Part shown: positions 21,966-34,090 of the stretch, in pieces
How the letters are laid out: each line of letters begins with the position of its first letter
Numbering within the stretch: the stretch's first letter is position 1
DNA from: Zantedeschia hybrid cultivar
Lineage: Eukaryota > Streptophyta > Magnoliopsida > Alismatales > Araceae
DNA length: 64,000 nt
Assembly: GCA_030544215.1 (NCBI GenBank)
Contig: JARZZO010000002.1
Span: 81,847,150 to 81,911,149, forward strand
Direction of reading: 5' to 3'
The notes under the pieces: generated by a model
The model's database searches: none
What the model saw: the letters and a program-made list of their open reading frames with translations, nothing else
What the model was told of the DNA's origin: nothing
Made by a program: the position numbers and the translations under genes

Positions 21966-23063
21966 TTCCTGAGTGTGACATCAGATGGGCTCATGATCTG
22001 CCCAATATGCTTTCTCAACAATGGACACATGCAAGCACACATGAACGCACACGTGTGCAAACAACATCTTGGGTCAAATATGGTATGAGTGTGCTGTATG
22101 GATACCCTGCTGCTGTGCAACAGAGGAGGACTAAATTGTTTCCATGATCTAGAAAAAGGTCATGAAAAAGAAATGGAGGACAGATATTCAAAAGGGAAAT
22201 TCAAACACATGCATGCACGATTAAAAATGCTGATAACAAGTCATAAGCAGAGTTGTCATTATTCATCATAAAAGATACAATATGCTAGCGTCACAGCAAT
22301 TTTTTTTGGAGGTGACACAGCAAGTAATGCATTTTCATAGGAAAATCACCAAAGAAAACAGAAATATTCTGGAGAGGAGACTATCACATGTTGACTATTC
22401 TGACAAAAGTCATAGCCTGTTCACTGATTCTATACAGGAACTCAACTCTTTGTTCCAAACTTAAAAATTCCTGCCTATAACACAGGAAATACACTGGAGA
22501 AGAGACTCTTGCATGCTGAATATTCTGCTAAAAGTCAGAGCCTCTTCACTCACTCTGCCAGAAAACTCCTTGTCCCAAACCTACAACACTCTCCCTTCTC
22601 CTCTCTGACATGAAGTCACATTTTGCTGGAACACATCCACCTCAAACTTCTTATATGTTAAATATATCAAACAACAACAACTTGTGTATGGCAAAAACAC
22701 AGCACTGGAAAGAAAAGTCCAGTATACAACAGCAATATGCTAGCCATTGTATGTAGTCCATGGCAATGGCTCATCTAGGAGATCATCTCTCTTTATCCTC
22801 AAAGGATAACAATTCACTTTAAGTTTGCAGTGTTGGCCCAGATTTGGATAAACATACTATATTATTCAGCTGGACAGTTTCCTAATCAAGGAGCTAACAG
22901 AGCAAAAGAATAAATTTTTTGGTCTCTATGGGCTACTTTCACCACTAGGGAATCATGAGTAAAGATAGCCGCTTTCCAAGCAATATCAGCTGAAGTGATC
23001 TGAATGCCCTTTAATGACTCTGCTTTATCAGATTTAGCATTGTTCTCTCCGCTGTGAGTGAGT
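21966..23063. other. Intergenic DNA
   Basis: AT-rich, with no coding or RNA feature that I can support. Confidence 0.45.
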
Positions 23064-23080
23064 GGGGGGGGGGGGGGGGT
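23064..23080. repeat. Poly-G run
   Basis: About 16 consecutive G residues; a likely site of length variation and sequencing error. Confidence 0.9.
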
Positions 23081-23799
23081 GGTCATTTTCTCTGTTCTCT
23101 GGTAAAGTCCTTCCTTCACTGTTGAGATATGAACGGGCGTCATGCTGTTTGGAGCCACAATGATAATTTGAGACATATCCAATTTAACACTCAACCCGCA
23201 GGCTCACTGTCCCTCACCCACTCTGCGGAGCTCAAAGTGAGTAACAGATGATTTAAATGGCCTGACTTGTTGTCTTTCTTCACAGCTCCAGTTCTATGTT
23301 CTTTCCTCTGTGATCCTTATAAGTTTGCACGACTTCTTTATACTAGTGAGACTATCTGGGTAAGGACTGATGAGGATTAAACAAACAAATGAATGCAATA
23401 AGATGTCCCCCACCTGAGCTTTAATCTTTCAGGAACAATAGATCTGTGATCCACCACGATCAACAGTTCAGTAAACTCTCAGTTACTCCACTGACTGGTA
23501 TCTCGGTCAACCTCATTCAGCAAACCTAAGGGAGCAATAACCACTTTAAATACTAAGTACTTCCACATCCCACAGCTGACAAAACAGTCACGGAGAGAAA
23601 GCTTCTTGTTGTTTAGGGCTAGCACAAAGAATTCCTCCGAATAGAAAGACACAAAAAATATTCCACCATCAAGTCTGCTAACTTTTCACCATTTCTTTGC
23701 TGGCCAAGCTTCCTTGAATGCTTTCAACAGCTTGGTTGCATCAAAGCACACCCATCAAGAACCACTCCCACCAGATTCTTATACAGACCCTTTATGCTA

Positions 23800-23888
23800 T
23801 AAAAATAAATAAATAAATTTATTTTTATTTTTATTTTTATTTTTATTTTTATTTTTTATTTTTTATTTTATTTTTTTTGGGGGGGGGA
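23800..23888. repeat. TAAA/TTTTAT low-complexity tract
   Basis: 'aaataaataaat' passes into repeated 'ttatttt' units and a short G run. Simple repeat. Confidence 0.9.
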
Positions 23889-24846
23889 TCGCTCTGGGAT
23901 AAATCAACAGCAATTATCTTCCTTTTGAAAGCAACATTGTGCTTTAAGTCTCTCTCCAGATCAATAGAACAATTATTTATGTATCACTTTTCTCTGCACA
24001 ATCAAAGCTTGTGACCTACACTAGAACATCTCTTGTAGACAAGGGCATTTTGAGAAGTAACTGTGTGCTGCCTCTTTACAGGACATCTGAACCAAAGGCT
24101 ACTTATGCTCTGTGAACTACCCTTTTATGTGCAAGAGCTCTGTTTTCCCTGATCTTTTATTAATGACCACCATGATACATCCCTCTCAGCTTTACCAATG
24201 CATACGTTCCATCTTCTTGGATCTCCTTTACCTCTCTTCCCTGGTGAATACCCATTTTCTCTTGTCAATTGTCCTCAGTCTCCCATCTCCACAAGGCTTT
24301 GTTCCACTTGCTTCTCTTGCCCCTCTCATTCCATCTTCATTGTTGGCTGTGCTCAATGAGGCAACAACTCTAAGATATTCTATAAAAAAGTTTATTCATA
24401 ACCTCTCCCCGAGCTTTTTATGCTTAATATTGTACCAAACATTTGGACTCCGACTCAATCGTGTTACACACCATTTGATTCAAGAATATTGATCCATAAT
24501 AGCTTTATGCAGAGTGAACACATCCTTCATGGCCTATAACACGAGCCAGAGCTGTCGACTGTCAACTGATATGGTAAATGGGTGTTTTCTCAAGACACTA
24601 GAGATTTCACAGCTGATGCTCCTTTTTATCGTCAAATGTGCTACTCCCGTATTTGGGCTTATAGACATGCTAAAACAGAAGCACCCCAAGAATTAGCAAC
24701 TTAACATCAGACCTAATAACAGGATTCAAGAACCACTCTCATCAGAAACACCATTCCTTTATTGTAAAGTTGAAAACAATTTAAAGTATTCCAGACTTAG
24801 GTAGCAATATTGAAGCTTTAATGTGCAATCTAACCGAGACAGATAA
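23889..24846. other. 3' flank of the small secretory gene, otherwise unassigned
   Basis: It lies downstream of the gene ending at 24847 and may hold its 3' UTR or, if the last exon is spliced, one more exon that I could not identify. The 126-codon plus-strand frame at 24112-24492 has no recognisable domain. Confidence 0.4.
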
Positions 24847-25564
24847 TTAATAAGAAAAGGACAACAAATCCAAGGGGAACGGATCATACTTGTGCATGCA
24901 GTACTTGTACTCTTGGCTCCGAATGTAGTCAATCTCCCCTTCCTCCAGCTGGGAAAAGTACAGACATAAAAAAGAAACCAACAACCCAGAGAGAACAAAA
25001 ACAACCAAAAGAAGTGTCAGCAATGAAAGACCAACGGATAAGCAGAGAGCCCATCCAAACAAGCAACGAGCTACGAGTACAAAGCTCACCGGATCGCCCT
25101 CGTATATGAGCTGGTAGCAGGCCGGCGAGAGGCAACGGAGCGCACAGTTCTCCTTGGCGACTACAGACGACCTACACTGCCACCCCCACAGCCCACTTCT
25201 CCCCCACGCCCCCAACCGGCGCCACAACAACAAACAAAACCCATCTCAGAAGACCCGCACAAAACACGAAGGAATACCAACAGAAGAGGAGCTGCGGCAG
25301 CCGTACCTCTCGACATCCGCGTAGCACGCGTTCTTCTTCTCCCTGATCTCGGTGTCCTGCAAGAAGCCGAGAGGTGAGAGTTCGCGATGGAAAGAAAAAC
25401 CCCAATCGAGCCGCCGGGCAGGGCAGGGTTGAATCGGGAAAAGGAGGGCCTACAGTGATCGGGCGCGGGGATTTCGCCATCGCGGTGGTGGAGGCGGAAC
25501 ATAGGAGGATGAGGAGAAGGAGTGCCGCCGTCGCCATCGGCGAGATGGGATGGTTCCCCGCCAT
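24847..25564 (-). CDS. Small cysteine-containing secretory-pathway protein, four exons
   Basis: Rebuilt exons are 25564-25454, 25356-25307, 25195-25090 and 24948-24847; all junctions are GT-AG, phases agree, and the product is about 122 residues. Residues 1-29 form a signal peptide with hydrophobic core 'ALLLLILLCSA'; a second Met at position 10 could also start it. The mature part has conserved-looking motifs 'REKKNACYADVE', 'GLWGWQCRSS', 'AKENCALRCLSPACY' and 'RSQEYKYCMHK', with six cysteines suggesting disulphides. I recall uncharacterised plant proteins of this pattern but know no function. The end is uncertain: AAGTATGA after CMH could be another donor (AA|GTATGA), giving a different C-terminus from a downstream exon. 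Confidence 0.75.
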
Positions 25565-27239
25565 GGGAGGAGAAATCCGAGGTGTCCCAGGGCGTCGGAT
25601 CCGGCGGCGTTTACCGTTTGGCTGCGTGGGACTGGAGTTACTACTGGACGCCGAAAAACACGTGGAGAGAGAAAGTCTGCTGCGCCATGGCGCAGTGCGC
25701 CTAGTTTTAGCAACTCACGCATATAGGAAGAGTGAGAGCTTAGCATATTTCATCCATGCGGCGTACTATAAATATTATAAAAATTCTTGAGTTGAATTGC
25801 AAAAATAATTCGATGAAAAAATAATTTATAATCTTTTTATTATGCTAAACTATTACGATGGTAAAGGACCACATCTCTTCAAAATAATTCCATAAAAAAA
25901 TTAGACGGCACAGCCAACAAGTTTGTTTTCCCCAAGCTCATTGTATATTTTGTTTAAAAAAAAAACATCTTTTGCAGGTCTCGATTTACAAGTGAAAAAG
26001 TTTTTTTTTCAAAAGATAAAATATACAAAGAGCTTAAAGCCAACTCGAGTTGTTGGTTGTATCGTTTGAATTTTTTATTGGAAACTCCAAAAAAATGAAA
26101 ATAAAATAAAAAAGGTAAAAGGGCCCAGCCCCACCCTACCTTTTAATTTTTGAAATCTAAATTTGAAAGGAACCAGGAAAATTTTATATGGGGATCTACA
26201 TTTTAGCTAGGAAATGCTTAAATGCCTTGGAGAATTATCAGGTGGGGGTGGGATTTGGATTTACATTAAGTTTTCTTAACATTCCATAACTTTTGTGCGA
26301 ACCTTCTCATGCCATTCAAATGGGCAGTTTCTTTTACTTTTTCCACAATTCTGATTGTTATTTTATTTTTTAATTCGGCTTTCTTTTTTGTTGTATTTGT
26401 TAGTTCAATTTTGTCACTGCTTCACTCATCCATTTGATGCTTTTAATCACTTTGCATTTTTAACTTATACCTTTATTCGACTTCAACTCAAGTTTTCACT
26501 CCTCCCTTGTCATGGGTGCTTTCTTCAGAAGTCAAAAACATCTTCTTTTTTTTCCTTACTTTCAGGAAAAAGGAGGCACTTTTTTCAATAAATCCTAAAT
26601 AATTTTGTATGTGAAAAGATGACTGTATCATACATATATGTGGAAAACAAACTTTATTTTTATTTTGAAACAAAGTCTTAATTTGTAGTGTTTTGAGTGA
26701 TAGTAGACTTGACGATAGGGATTTTATACGCATATAATGATTATATTAGAGGTTCCTTATATATATGCATTTTATAAGAGGTCTTTTGTTTGATCTTAGA
26801 TAGTTCTTTATGTATGCAGTGGTTATACAGCGGAGGTTTTTTTTTGATATACACATTTTACTGAGGGTCTTCTCGGCATATGAATCCTTTACTAGGACAT
26901 TTGCAAAAATTTCAAAATTGAAATACACATTAGAAAGTAAAGTTTAACTTCTTGCACTACTTGTGCATTGCAAGCAGGCAGTCGCTTGATCTACTTAAAC
27001 TAGAAGGCTGCAGCAACAAGTTAATTTTTTTTATTTTAAAAACCCAGGGGATGGAGGCGACCCAAAGGGATCCATGTGTACAGGATCTTTGATCGGACGA
27101 TTAAAAGAATTCTATAGAAATAAAAAATATATATATGGCATATTTTTTGTTTTTCTAAAAGTTCTTTAACCATCCAACCTTTAGGATTACCCCTACATCC
27201 TAGGCTTTAAAAAAAAAAAAAATCACCTTAGCCATCTGA
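25565..27239. other. Upstream flank of the secretory gene, then intergenic DNA
   Basis: 25565-25790 should hold the promoter and 5' UTR of the minus-strand gene. The rest is AT-rich with poly-T and poly-A runs and no supported feature. Frames on both strands over 25370-25790 are shadows of the GC-rich gene start. Confidence 0.5.
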
Positions 27240-27875
27240 TATGGGATGGCTACTCGCTTGAGATGCAGCAAGTAAAACTCTAGAAAGTACAATGTTCCTA
27301 ACACTGGCTTTCTTCATCTTATTAAAATCATAATATGTTAGAAGTAAGATTAAACCACAAAATTCGTTGATGGAAAAGGGCATATGAGAATGTTTAAGAG
27401 ACTCATGAGTTGGGAAGTCCTCTTGGCAGAAGAGATCAGTGTGCTAGCTTGGACGGCTGTCTACTTGTAGTGTAGCAAGTGAAACTCTACGACGTATGGT
27501 GTTCCTAACACTGGCTTTGTCCATCTTATTAAAATCACAGTATGCTAGAAATAAGATTAAACCAAGGAACTCATTTACGGAAAAAAGCACATGAGAATGT
27601 TTGAGGGGCTTATGAGTTGAGAAGCCCTTCCAGCAGAAGAGATTAGTGTACCAGCTAGAATGGTTGCCCGCGTGCGGTGTAGCAAGTAAAACTTTAGAAA
27701 GTATGATGTTTCTAACACTAACTTTCTCTCTCTTATTAAAATCAGAATATGTTAGGAAAAAGATTAAACCACATAACTCATTGATGGGAAAAGGCACATG
27801 AAAATGTTTGAGGGGCTCATGAGTTGGGAAACCCTTTATGGCAGAAGAGATCAATGTACTAGCTAACATGTATCC
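27240..27875. repeat. 207-bp repeat in three tandem copies, open on the minus strand
   Basis: 'agcaagt(a/g)aaact' recurs at 27267, 27474 and 27681, a 207-bp period. Copies are clearly diverged. Because 207 is 69 codons, one minus-strand frame (27869-27444) runs through two copies as a 69-residue repeat ('KGF(P/S)TH(E/K)PLKH(F/S)HV' and 'LI(F/L)FL(T/A)Y(S/C)DFNK' in each). The third copy has stops. I recognise no family. Confidence 0.75.
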
Positions 27876-28544
27876 TTCTCACCTTCTCACCCTATCTTCT
27901 TGACGCTTAGATACAAGAATAACTTGCATCCTTGACATCAGCAAAGGGAAAGGACATTGGAGAGGGGAGTGCAGGTGTGAGAAAAGAGAATAAGATGGGG
28001 GAAGGGGATGAGTTGAGGCTTGAAAGTGAGAGAAGGCTAAAGCTCAGCGGCATTTGACCTCCTTTTATAGGAGAGATCTTGGGTTCAATTCCATCTCCCA
28101 CAATGGTGTAGGAAAAGGGATTTGTCATATGAGCTTTTAAGAGACTAGACTTAAGTTCTCTTCGCACGTGATTGCATCCATGAAAAAATTTTATTCAATA
28201 CGATGGAACCTTTGAGTTTGAAATAATTGTTCGAAGAAGGCGGACTTATCGCAGCAGTGTAGAGAATTCTCCCACGGAAAAAAAATTAGTGAGTGTGGAT
28301 ATGTGCACTGCCTCCACTACGGAGAGTCAATAAATACTTGCAGACAAAAGAATGAGAGGGAGAGGACGAATCAAGCCCTTCAACCCTGTTAACTAAAAAC
28401 TATGATAGTTGCGTTTATATAAACCCTTCAATTTTAGTCTAAAAAAGGAAAATCAATAATATACCAAATATATAAAAACATATCTAGCAATACTTATCAG
28501 ATAGCGATTTCAGAAATACCGTTGCTTATTCCCATATTATTAGT
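27876..28544. other. Intergenic DNA
   Basis: No feature that I can support. Confidence 0.45.
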
Positions 28545-28549
28545 GTTAT

Positions 28550-28898
28550 TGATGGGGATCCAGGAACGGCTGGAATGGGGTCAAAGGCCCAATGTGCAGT
28601 TTAGTTGGCCCATTAGGGGTCCATTAGGAGTCTTTTAATTTACATGTAATTTTCCCATGTTTTTTAGTTATTTTCGGAATCCTAGGGGTAGTTTAGTCAT
28701 TTTCATATTAGGGTTTCTTTGAAGAGTCTATATATTGTCCTGTACCCCCTCGTGGGAAGGCATTGAAGAGAATATTTTGAAATGAAGAGCCGCCGCTGCG
28801 TGTTTTCTCCCGAGACGAGACGGGAACCCTAACCTTCTTCTCCTCCAACCCCTCTCTTCTCTCTACTTCCGGTCTACCCCCTCTCATGTCCCGCATCA
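28550..28898 (+). mobile_element. 349-bp solo LTR, TSD GTTAT
   Basis: It starts TGATGGGGATCC and ends CCCGCATCA, so TGATG/CATCA form the short terminal inverted repeat. It is flanked by a perfect 5-bp duplication GTTAT (28545-28549 and 28899-28903). CTATATATT at about 28727 is a likely TATA box, followed by a GC-richer, pyrimidine-rich leader; this suggests plus orientation. No internal domains are present. The layout fits a short copia-type LTR or TRIM remnant. Confidence 0.85.
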
Positions 28899-28903
28899 GT
28901 TAT

Positions 28904-30015
28904 CATATTTCAAAATGTACATACATTTTTGATATGCCAACAACATATGATCCATGCCGCTAAAGAGTACCTAATACTGTTCGCCTTTGGCAAGATAGTC
29001 GTTTAATCCCCAGTGAAAGCTGAAAAACTTAAGCCTTCCTTCTGGTAACCTCATATTTGATTAATATCATATTCTGTATTTTGAATTTTTTGAAACTTGA
29101 CTTGCAAAATAAAACTCTTATTTTCCTGTGCTCTTTTATTATCCTTTCCGTTTGACTAAGTTCTTGATCATCCTATATTCAAGTCCAATAACTTGTGTAA
29201 TTAAAAGTTGTCCTAATTGTTAAAATTATTTCACTTTAATTCTTACAATGTTTGGTAAATTTATTATTACTTGAGAGAGTTTGGAGAGATGATTATTGGA
29301 AAGTTCTCCAAATAAAAGGAAGAAAGAAACGGTTGGGGTGAGAAACATGGAAGGGGAAAGAGAGGAAGAGAGAGAATCCTAGTGGGGAGGGAGAGAGAGG
29401 GATATGTAGAGAAGAGAGAGAGAAAGAGCTTCCTTCGAATAAAATTAATTTTTAGGTTATTTTTTTCAAAAAAGATTAGATGCTTTCCTAAAAATACGTC
29501 CCTTCTGCTTGCTTTGTTAACTCGCCTATTTGTCTTGGAGATGTAGAGTAGAAGTGGCACTCCTGTGATAGGAGTAGATTGTATGTTCACATTTCTCAAG
29601 TAGCATTTGATGGAAATTAGGAAAGAAGTTGCCAAACATGTTCCCTTTTATATTTTACTCCAAATTTTAAATTAAAAAAAGAGATTAAAAAAACATAAAC
29701 AACCTGTTAGCCATATTTTTGCAGCACCAAATTTCTGAGTCCACTCTTGGGAGTTGACATATGAAAGTAACTGTTGAACAAGAAACTGCCTTTTTAACCA
29801 AAACCAACCACAGACTATAAAACATAGCATAGCTTGCTAACATATGCTGTCATCTATAATAGAAATACCTTCAGCTTTATTAGAGACCTCCCTAAAAACC
29901 TCATAAAGTTTGTTCGTATAGGCGATTATATCATCGTCACGAATTAATGATGCAGCTCACAGAGTTGGAATAGCTTTCGGAAAACAAAGAACCTAGAATA
30001 CTTGCTGCACTATCC
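28904..30015. other. Intergenic DNA
   Basis: Includes a purine-rich GA tract (about 29330-29430). No supported gene. Confidence 0.45.
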
Positions 30016-30509
30016 AACGTGGATTACAATGCATGGCACAGCAACTGTCCGATTAGACCCGGATCGGACGGCTGTTGTACATCCCGTCTAAATTTAGGAG
30101 GGACAGGTTGGGGGGCGTTTTTTAATTTTTTTTGTTTTGTTTTCAGATTTTTTATATTTTTTTGGAATATCCGATCAAAAATCCGACGGTACATTCGAGT
30201 TGCTCGGGTCAGCTCTGACCTGCCTGTATATTTTTTTTTCAAAAAAAATATTTTACACGTAAATTGAGATTTGTGTCCATTTTTTTTTGAAAAAAAATAG
30301 ATAGTCGGGTTGGGGCCGACCCGTGCAACACGGATGTACTGTTGGATTTTTGATCGGACACTCCAAAAAAATTTAAAAAATCCAACAAGAAAAAAAAAAA
30401 ATTAACACCCCCCCCCCAACAAGCCCCCTACCTTTGGACGGGCTGCACAGCAGCCGTCCAATCCGGATCCGATCAGACGGCTGCTGTGCCATACATTGCA
30501 ATCCACGTT
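30016..30509. mobile_element. Fold-back MITE, arms of about 85 bp
   Basis: The left end begins AACGTGGATTACAATGCATG; the right end in reverse complement begins AACGTGGATTGCAATGTATG. The arms stay similar for about 85 bp, through CCGGAT.GGACGGCTG. The centre is made of T- and A-runs. A 16-bp sequence (ATTACAATGCATGGCA) lies at 30023 and again just outside the right end at 30512, so the true end and target duplication are ambiguous. No coding capacity. Long arms suggest a Mutator-like or fold-back class. Confidence 0.7.
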
Positions 30510-30527
30510 AAATTACAATGCATGGCA

Positions 30528-31858
30528 TTGCAACAAATATTACTCAAGAATGTAGGTTATACCTTTTGGTGAGAAGAAAAGTAAAGATCTCCCTGCAATG
30601 ATGGTGGCTGCTCTCCTCTATTGAACTGAAGTTTAACATTTAAACTACAGCTGCTCTCTGGTGAGGTCATCAGAAGATGCACCAATACCTCCTCCAAACT
30701 AAAATGGAGGGCAGTTCAGCCAGAAAAATAAATAAATAAATAGGACTTCCATACCACCATGGAAACACACACGGCGTAGTCAACATACACCAAATTGAGC
30801 TGGAAGAAGGCGACTGTTCACCACCAAGTCCACCGAAACCAACTCGGAGTTTTCAATTCAGTCCGGTCTGAACTTGAGCCTGCCCAGTATAATCAGCAGA
30901 GTTTCCAGTTTAGAAGGATGTTGTGGACAACACTAGATACAGCAGTAGATGAATATTTTTTATGAGAATATTGCAGAAGCAGCTGTGGAGAGATACAAAT
31001 TTGTTTCCCAGTCAATCTTGCAGAACAAGCATGGGGAAATTATCATCAAATTTCAATTATCTTCCCATACGGTTCACCTACATTCATCTCAATAAGGTCT
31101 TATGCACGAAAATACAATTTTCTTGGTGAAGTCAAACTGTAAAAGCATGTAAGATCTAAGAAACTGGGAAGTTGGAAACCTCCATTCACTTTACTAAAAT
31201 ATATCTTGAACGCCAACAGGGGATAGATCCAAGGGTGACGAAAACTCATGTCACATGTCACCCGACCTAAGGTTATTTAGGATGTGTCCATTATAAGAGA
31301 TTGATGCATGGCAGTGAGTAGAATTCCATTTATCTGACTTATTTAACTGGTTTCGGCTTCAACTTTTATGCACAGAATTAGCTAATTCCCTTCTCCAGAT
31401 CTACTAAACTGTTGGGTTGTCCAATAAAATTTGGCTGTAGGATTAAGATGCCTATATAAACAGCAATAGCCCACAACATGTTCCAGATGAAATTGAGTGG
31501 ATAGGTGGTAAAATCTTTTAAGAGAATTAAGACCAAGAACATTAGAAGGGGGTATCACAAGAAGAAACATAAGAGAAGAAATTGAGGTGGGCCTGGCTTC
31601 TACAATGTACAAAAACCCCTTTTAGAAAGGCAACAAGCAGTCAAGCATGCAAGCAGAGGAAACAGTCCCCAGGAAACTTGGGTTACAGTAGTTGAGACAG
31701 ATTTAAAGGAATTCATAATTAACACTGGATAAAGCATGGGATTGCATTTGAGATAATCGACCCTAGGTTACAGAGTAGTTTACTCTACATGCATGTCAAG
31801 AATCTATAGTCCATTGTATGCAGGAACTTGCATAACTTTTACCAGATATTGCACCATC
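30528..31858. other. Intergenic DNA
   Basis: No feature that I can support. Confidence 0.45.
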
Positions 31859-31859
31859 A

Positions 31860-32117
31860 TACTGATGGCCCTGGCCTTTGGCGGGTTAAATTCCCGCAGT
31901 TGGGTTCGAGCCCCGCACTTCCCTGGATTAGTAACCCAGGGTACTGCCCCCCTCGTGCACTGGGCAGCTTACCTGGTATACTTGGGTGTCTGGCCCAGGA
32001 GCTCCCAAAGCCTCTGCCTGCTCGGGTCAGTATACTTGGGTGTTTGGCCCGGGAGCTGCCCCCAGCCCCCGCCGGGGTATCCTGCAGGTACTGTCCCATT
32101 GCAGGGAAAAAAAAAAA
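31860..32117 (+). mobile_element. tRNA-derived SINE
   Basis: It has a perfect RNA polymerase III B box, GGTTCGAGCCC (about 31904), downstream of a tRNA-like 5' region ('ggccctggcctttggcgggttaaattcccgc'). A body with a repeated 'atacttgggtgt.tggccc.ggagct' motif follows, and it ends in an A11 tail. A second copy lies at 41630-41895. SINEs are copied by LINE reverse transcriptases. The 5' end may be slightly truncated compared with the other copy, and target duplications are not obvious. Confidence 0.75.
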
Positions 32118-32669
32118 GATCTCTGAGGTAGAGTCTCCTTCATTTGCCAACTAGAAACTAGTTTTAGCAGGATTAGGCTGAACATTCCTACCTGTCAACT
32201 ACCCATGAGATAGGTAGGAGGTCGACGAGGACGTAAGGAAGGCAACACTCATTGGAATGCCCTTTTGGATCTGCACTAGAATTCCAGCTTATCTAAATGG
32301 AAGGCAAGCAGCATTCATTTTTTTCTAAAGTGATGCTGAATGCAATTGATTGAGCAGCAAAGCATAATAACACTTTCTGTTATAGGAACCCCTTTGCTTG
32401 TAAAGTGTCCGGGTGAGTCTAGGGAAGAAAAATAAATTTAAATGCCAATATAATGTGTCTGGACTGGCAGAAATATTAAGGAAGCAAATGGAACTAATCT
32501 GTTCACAAAAATGTTGGAGTTTGCAAAGGAGGTATGTGCAGGGCCTATAGGCAAGGCCCAGTTTAGTACAGACTTTGGTGAGGACACCCACGCACGGACC
32601 CACTTTGACCTGACTCGCGTCTACCGTCCGAAGAGGATGACAGCAGCGTTACCGGCATCCTTGTGACTC

Positions 32670-34085
32670 GATGACGGCCCGCTTGAGGGTTGATTGATGT
32701 TATCTTCTGAAAGGAACAGTGGAAACTTGTGTAAGGCCCATTATGAGGCCATTTATCAGTTTTTTTTTATTTCTTCTGCATTTTCCACACGAATTTGGCT
32801 ATTATTGTGACGGGAGGGTCAGTTTAGTCTTTTTATTTTATTAGGGCTTCTTTAGGGTTGGGTTTCACTATTTAAAGGATTGTAAACTTCTTTGGTGGAT
32901 TGATGAAGATTAACAAAGAAAGAGTTTGCAGCCGCCAACAGTGCGTGTGTGTGCACTGTGAGGCATAAGACCCTCCCCCCACTCTACTGTTCTCCCTTGT
33001 CTTCTTCTTCTTCTCCATTCCCCCTCTCCCAATTCCGCACCCCTGTTCAAGCCGCCCAAGACCCGCCTGGCCTTCGCACACCGACCCCACACTCCTCCTG
33101 CGCCCACTGCGTTGCCACGAGGAGGGCCCAGCCGAGTTCTTGTCGCCCACGCGCAAGTGCCCGCCCACACGGCCTGCTCGTACCCGCTCGGCTGCTCGTG
33201 CCTGTCCACGTGGCCTCTAGCGAACCACGTTCGAAGGCCCCTCATCGCTCAAGCCCGAACGAGCGGGAACCGCCGCCGCCCGACGCCACGCGGCGTCCGT
33301 TCCGGGTTTGCAGGGGCAGGTTTTGTTGCCTGTGCCCCTCTCCTCCTTCGTCCCGCCGCGTCGACTAGGGCCCCGTCCCGTTCCGGCACGTCGCCGCACT
33401 CCCGAGGAGTCCACGGTCCACGCAGCGCCCGCCCAACCCTCGCGCCTCCTGCGCCGCTCGTACCCGTTCATGGCCCCGTATGCATCGTCGAAGCAGCAAC
33501 GTCAACCCGCCCCGATTATCCCCATGACGGGTTCTTTACGCCCATGTCTTTGCTGGTTTTGAAGTGAACCCGCTGGGAGTTCGAGCTGTATCGTCAATTT
33601 GTTTTCAGTGCGCCACCGCCTATCTCAGTCCCCATCCAGCGTCAGTTTGAGACGACATTCATCCGTTTACGGGTTCCTTATCCTGGTGTGACCCCGCTTG
33701 ACAATGGGATGGTTAGCGATGATTTGAACCCATACCTTGCACTTGTCGTTCTTTATATGATTATGTGCATGCGAGTTAGAATTCTAGCTACTGAATATTT
33801 ATTACTGCCGGATTGCGAGTGTGAGGACCTGTCCCGTGGTCCAATTTGATCGCATTAGAACGTGTTGTTATTGCCCTAGCCTTCGGTAATTCTCACTACC
33901 GACGATCCTAGTTCGTTCTATCATTGCAAGAGGACGATTCCCGATATTGTTGCGCTTGAGTTGCGTAGTTATTTTCATGAATATGTGGGATGTCTGGTGA
34001 TTGTTTGTTATTCGCTTACGATACTATTGTTGATCTCGGTTCCGTAATGTCAGTTTGGAGTCTTTTCGGTCGTCGTCCCGCATCA
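32670..34085 (+). mobile_element. Putative 1.4-kb solo LTR, related in layout to 28550-28898
   Basis: It starts GATGACGG and ends CCCGCATCA; flanks GACTC (32665-32669) and GACTT (34086-34090) could be a target duplication with one change. Internal order matches the smaller LTR at 28550: 'aaggccca', 'gtttagtc', 'tattagggcttcttt', a TATTTAAA TATA box (about 32870), then a pyrimidine-rich and GC-rich leader. The several GC-rich open frames at 32870-33570 have no domain and conflict with each other, so I do not call genes. Confidence 0.45.
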
Positions 34086-34090
34086 GACTT

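Noticed and set aside
24112..24492. 126-codon plus-strand frame
   Set aside because: No domain; AT-rich, Leu/Ser-rich translation typical of non-coding DNA beside a real minus-strand gene.
31895..31920. tRNA gene suggested by GGTTCGAGCCC
   Set aside because: The flanking sequence does not fold as a tRNA; this is the B box of a SINE.
32872..33567. GC-rich frames up to 151 codons
   Set aside because: They lie in the leader of a putative LTR, overlap in several frames and show no domain.
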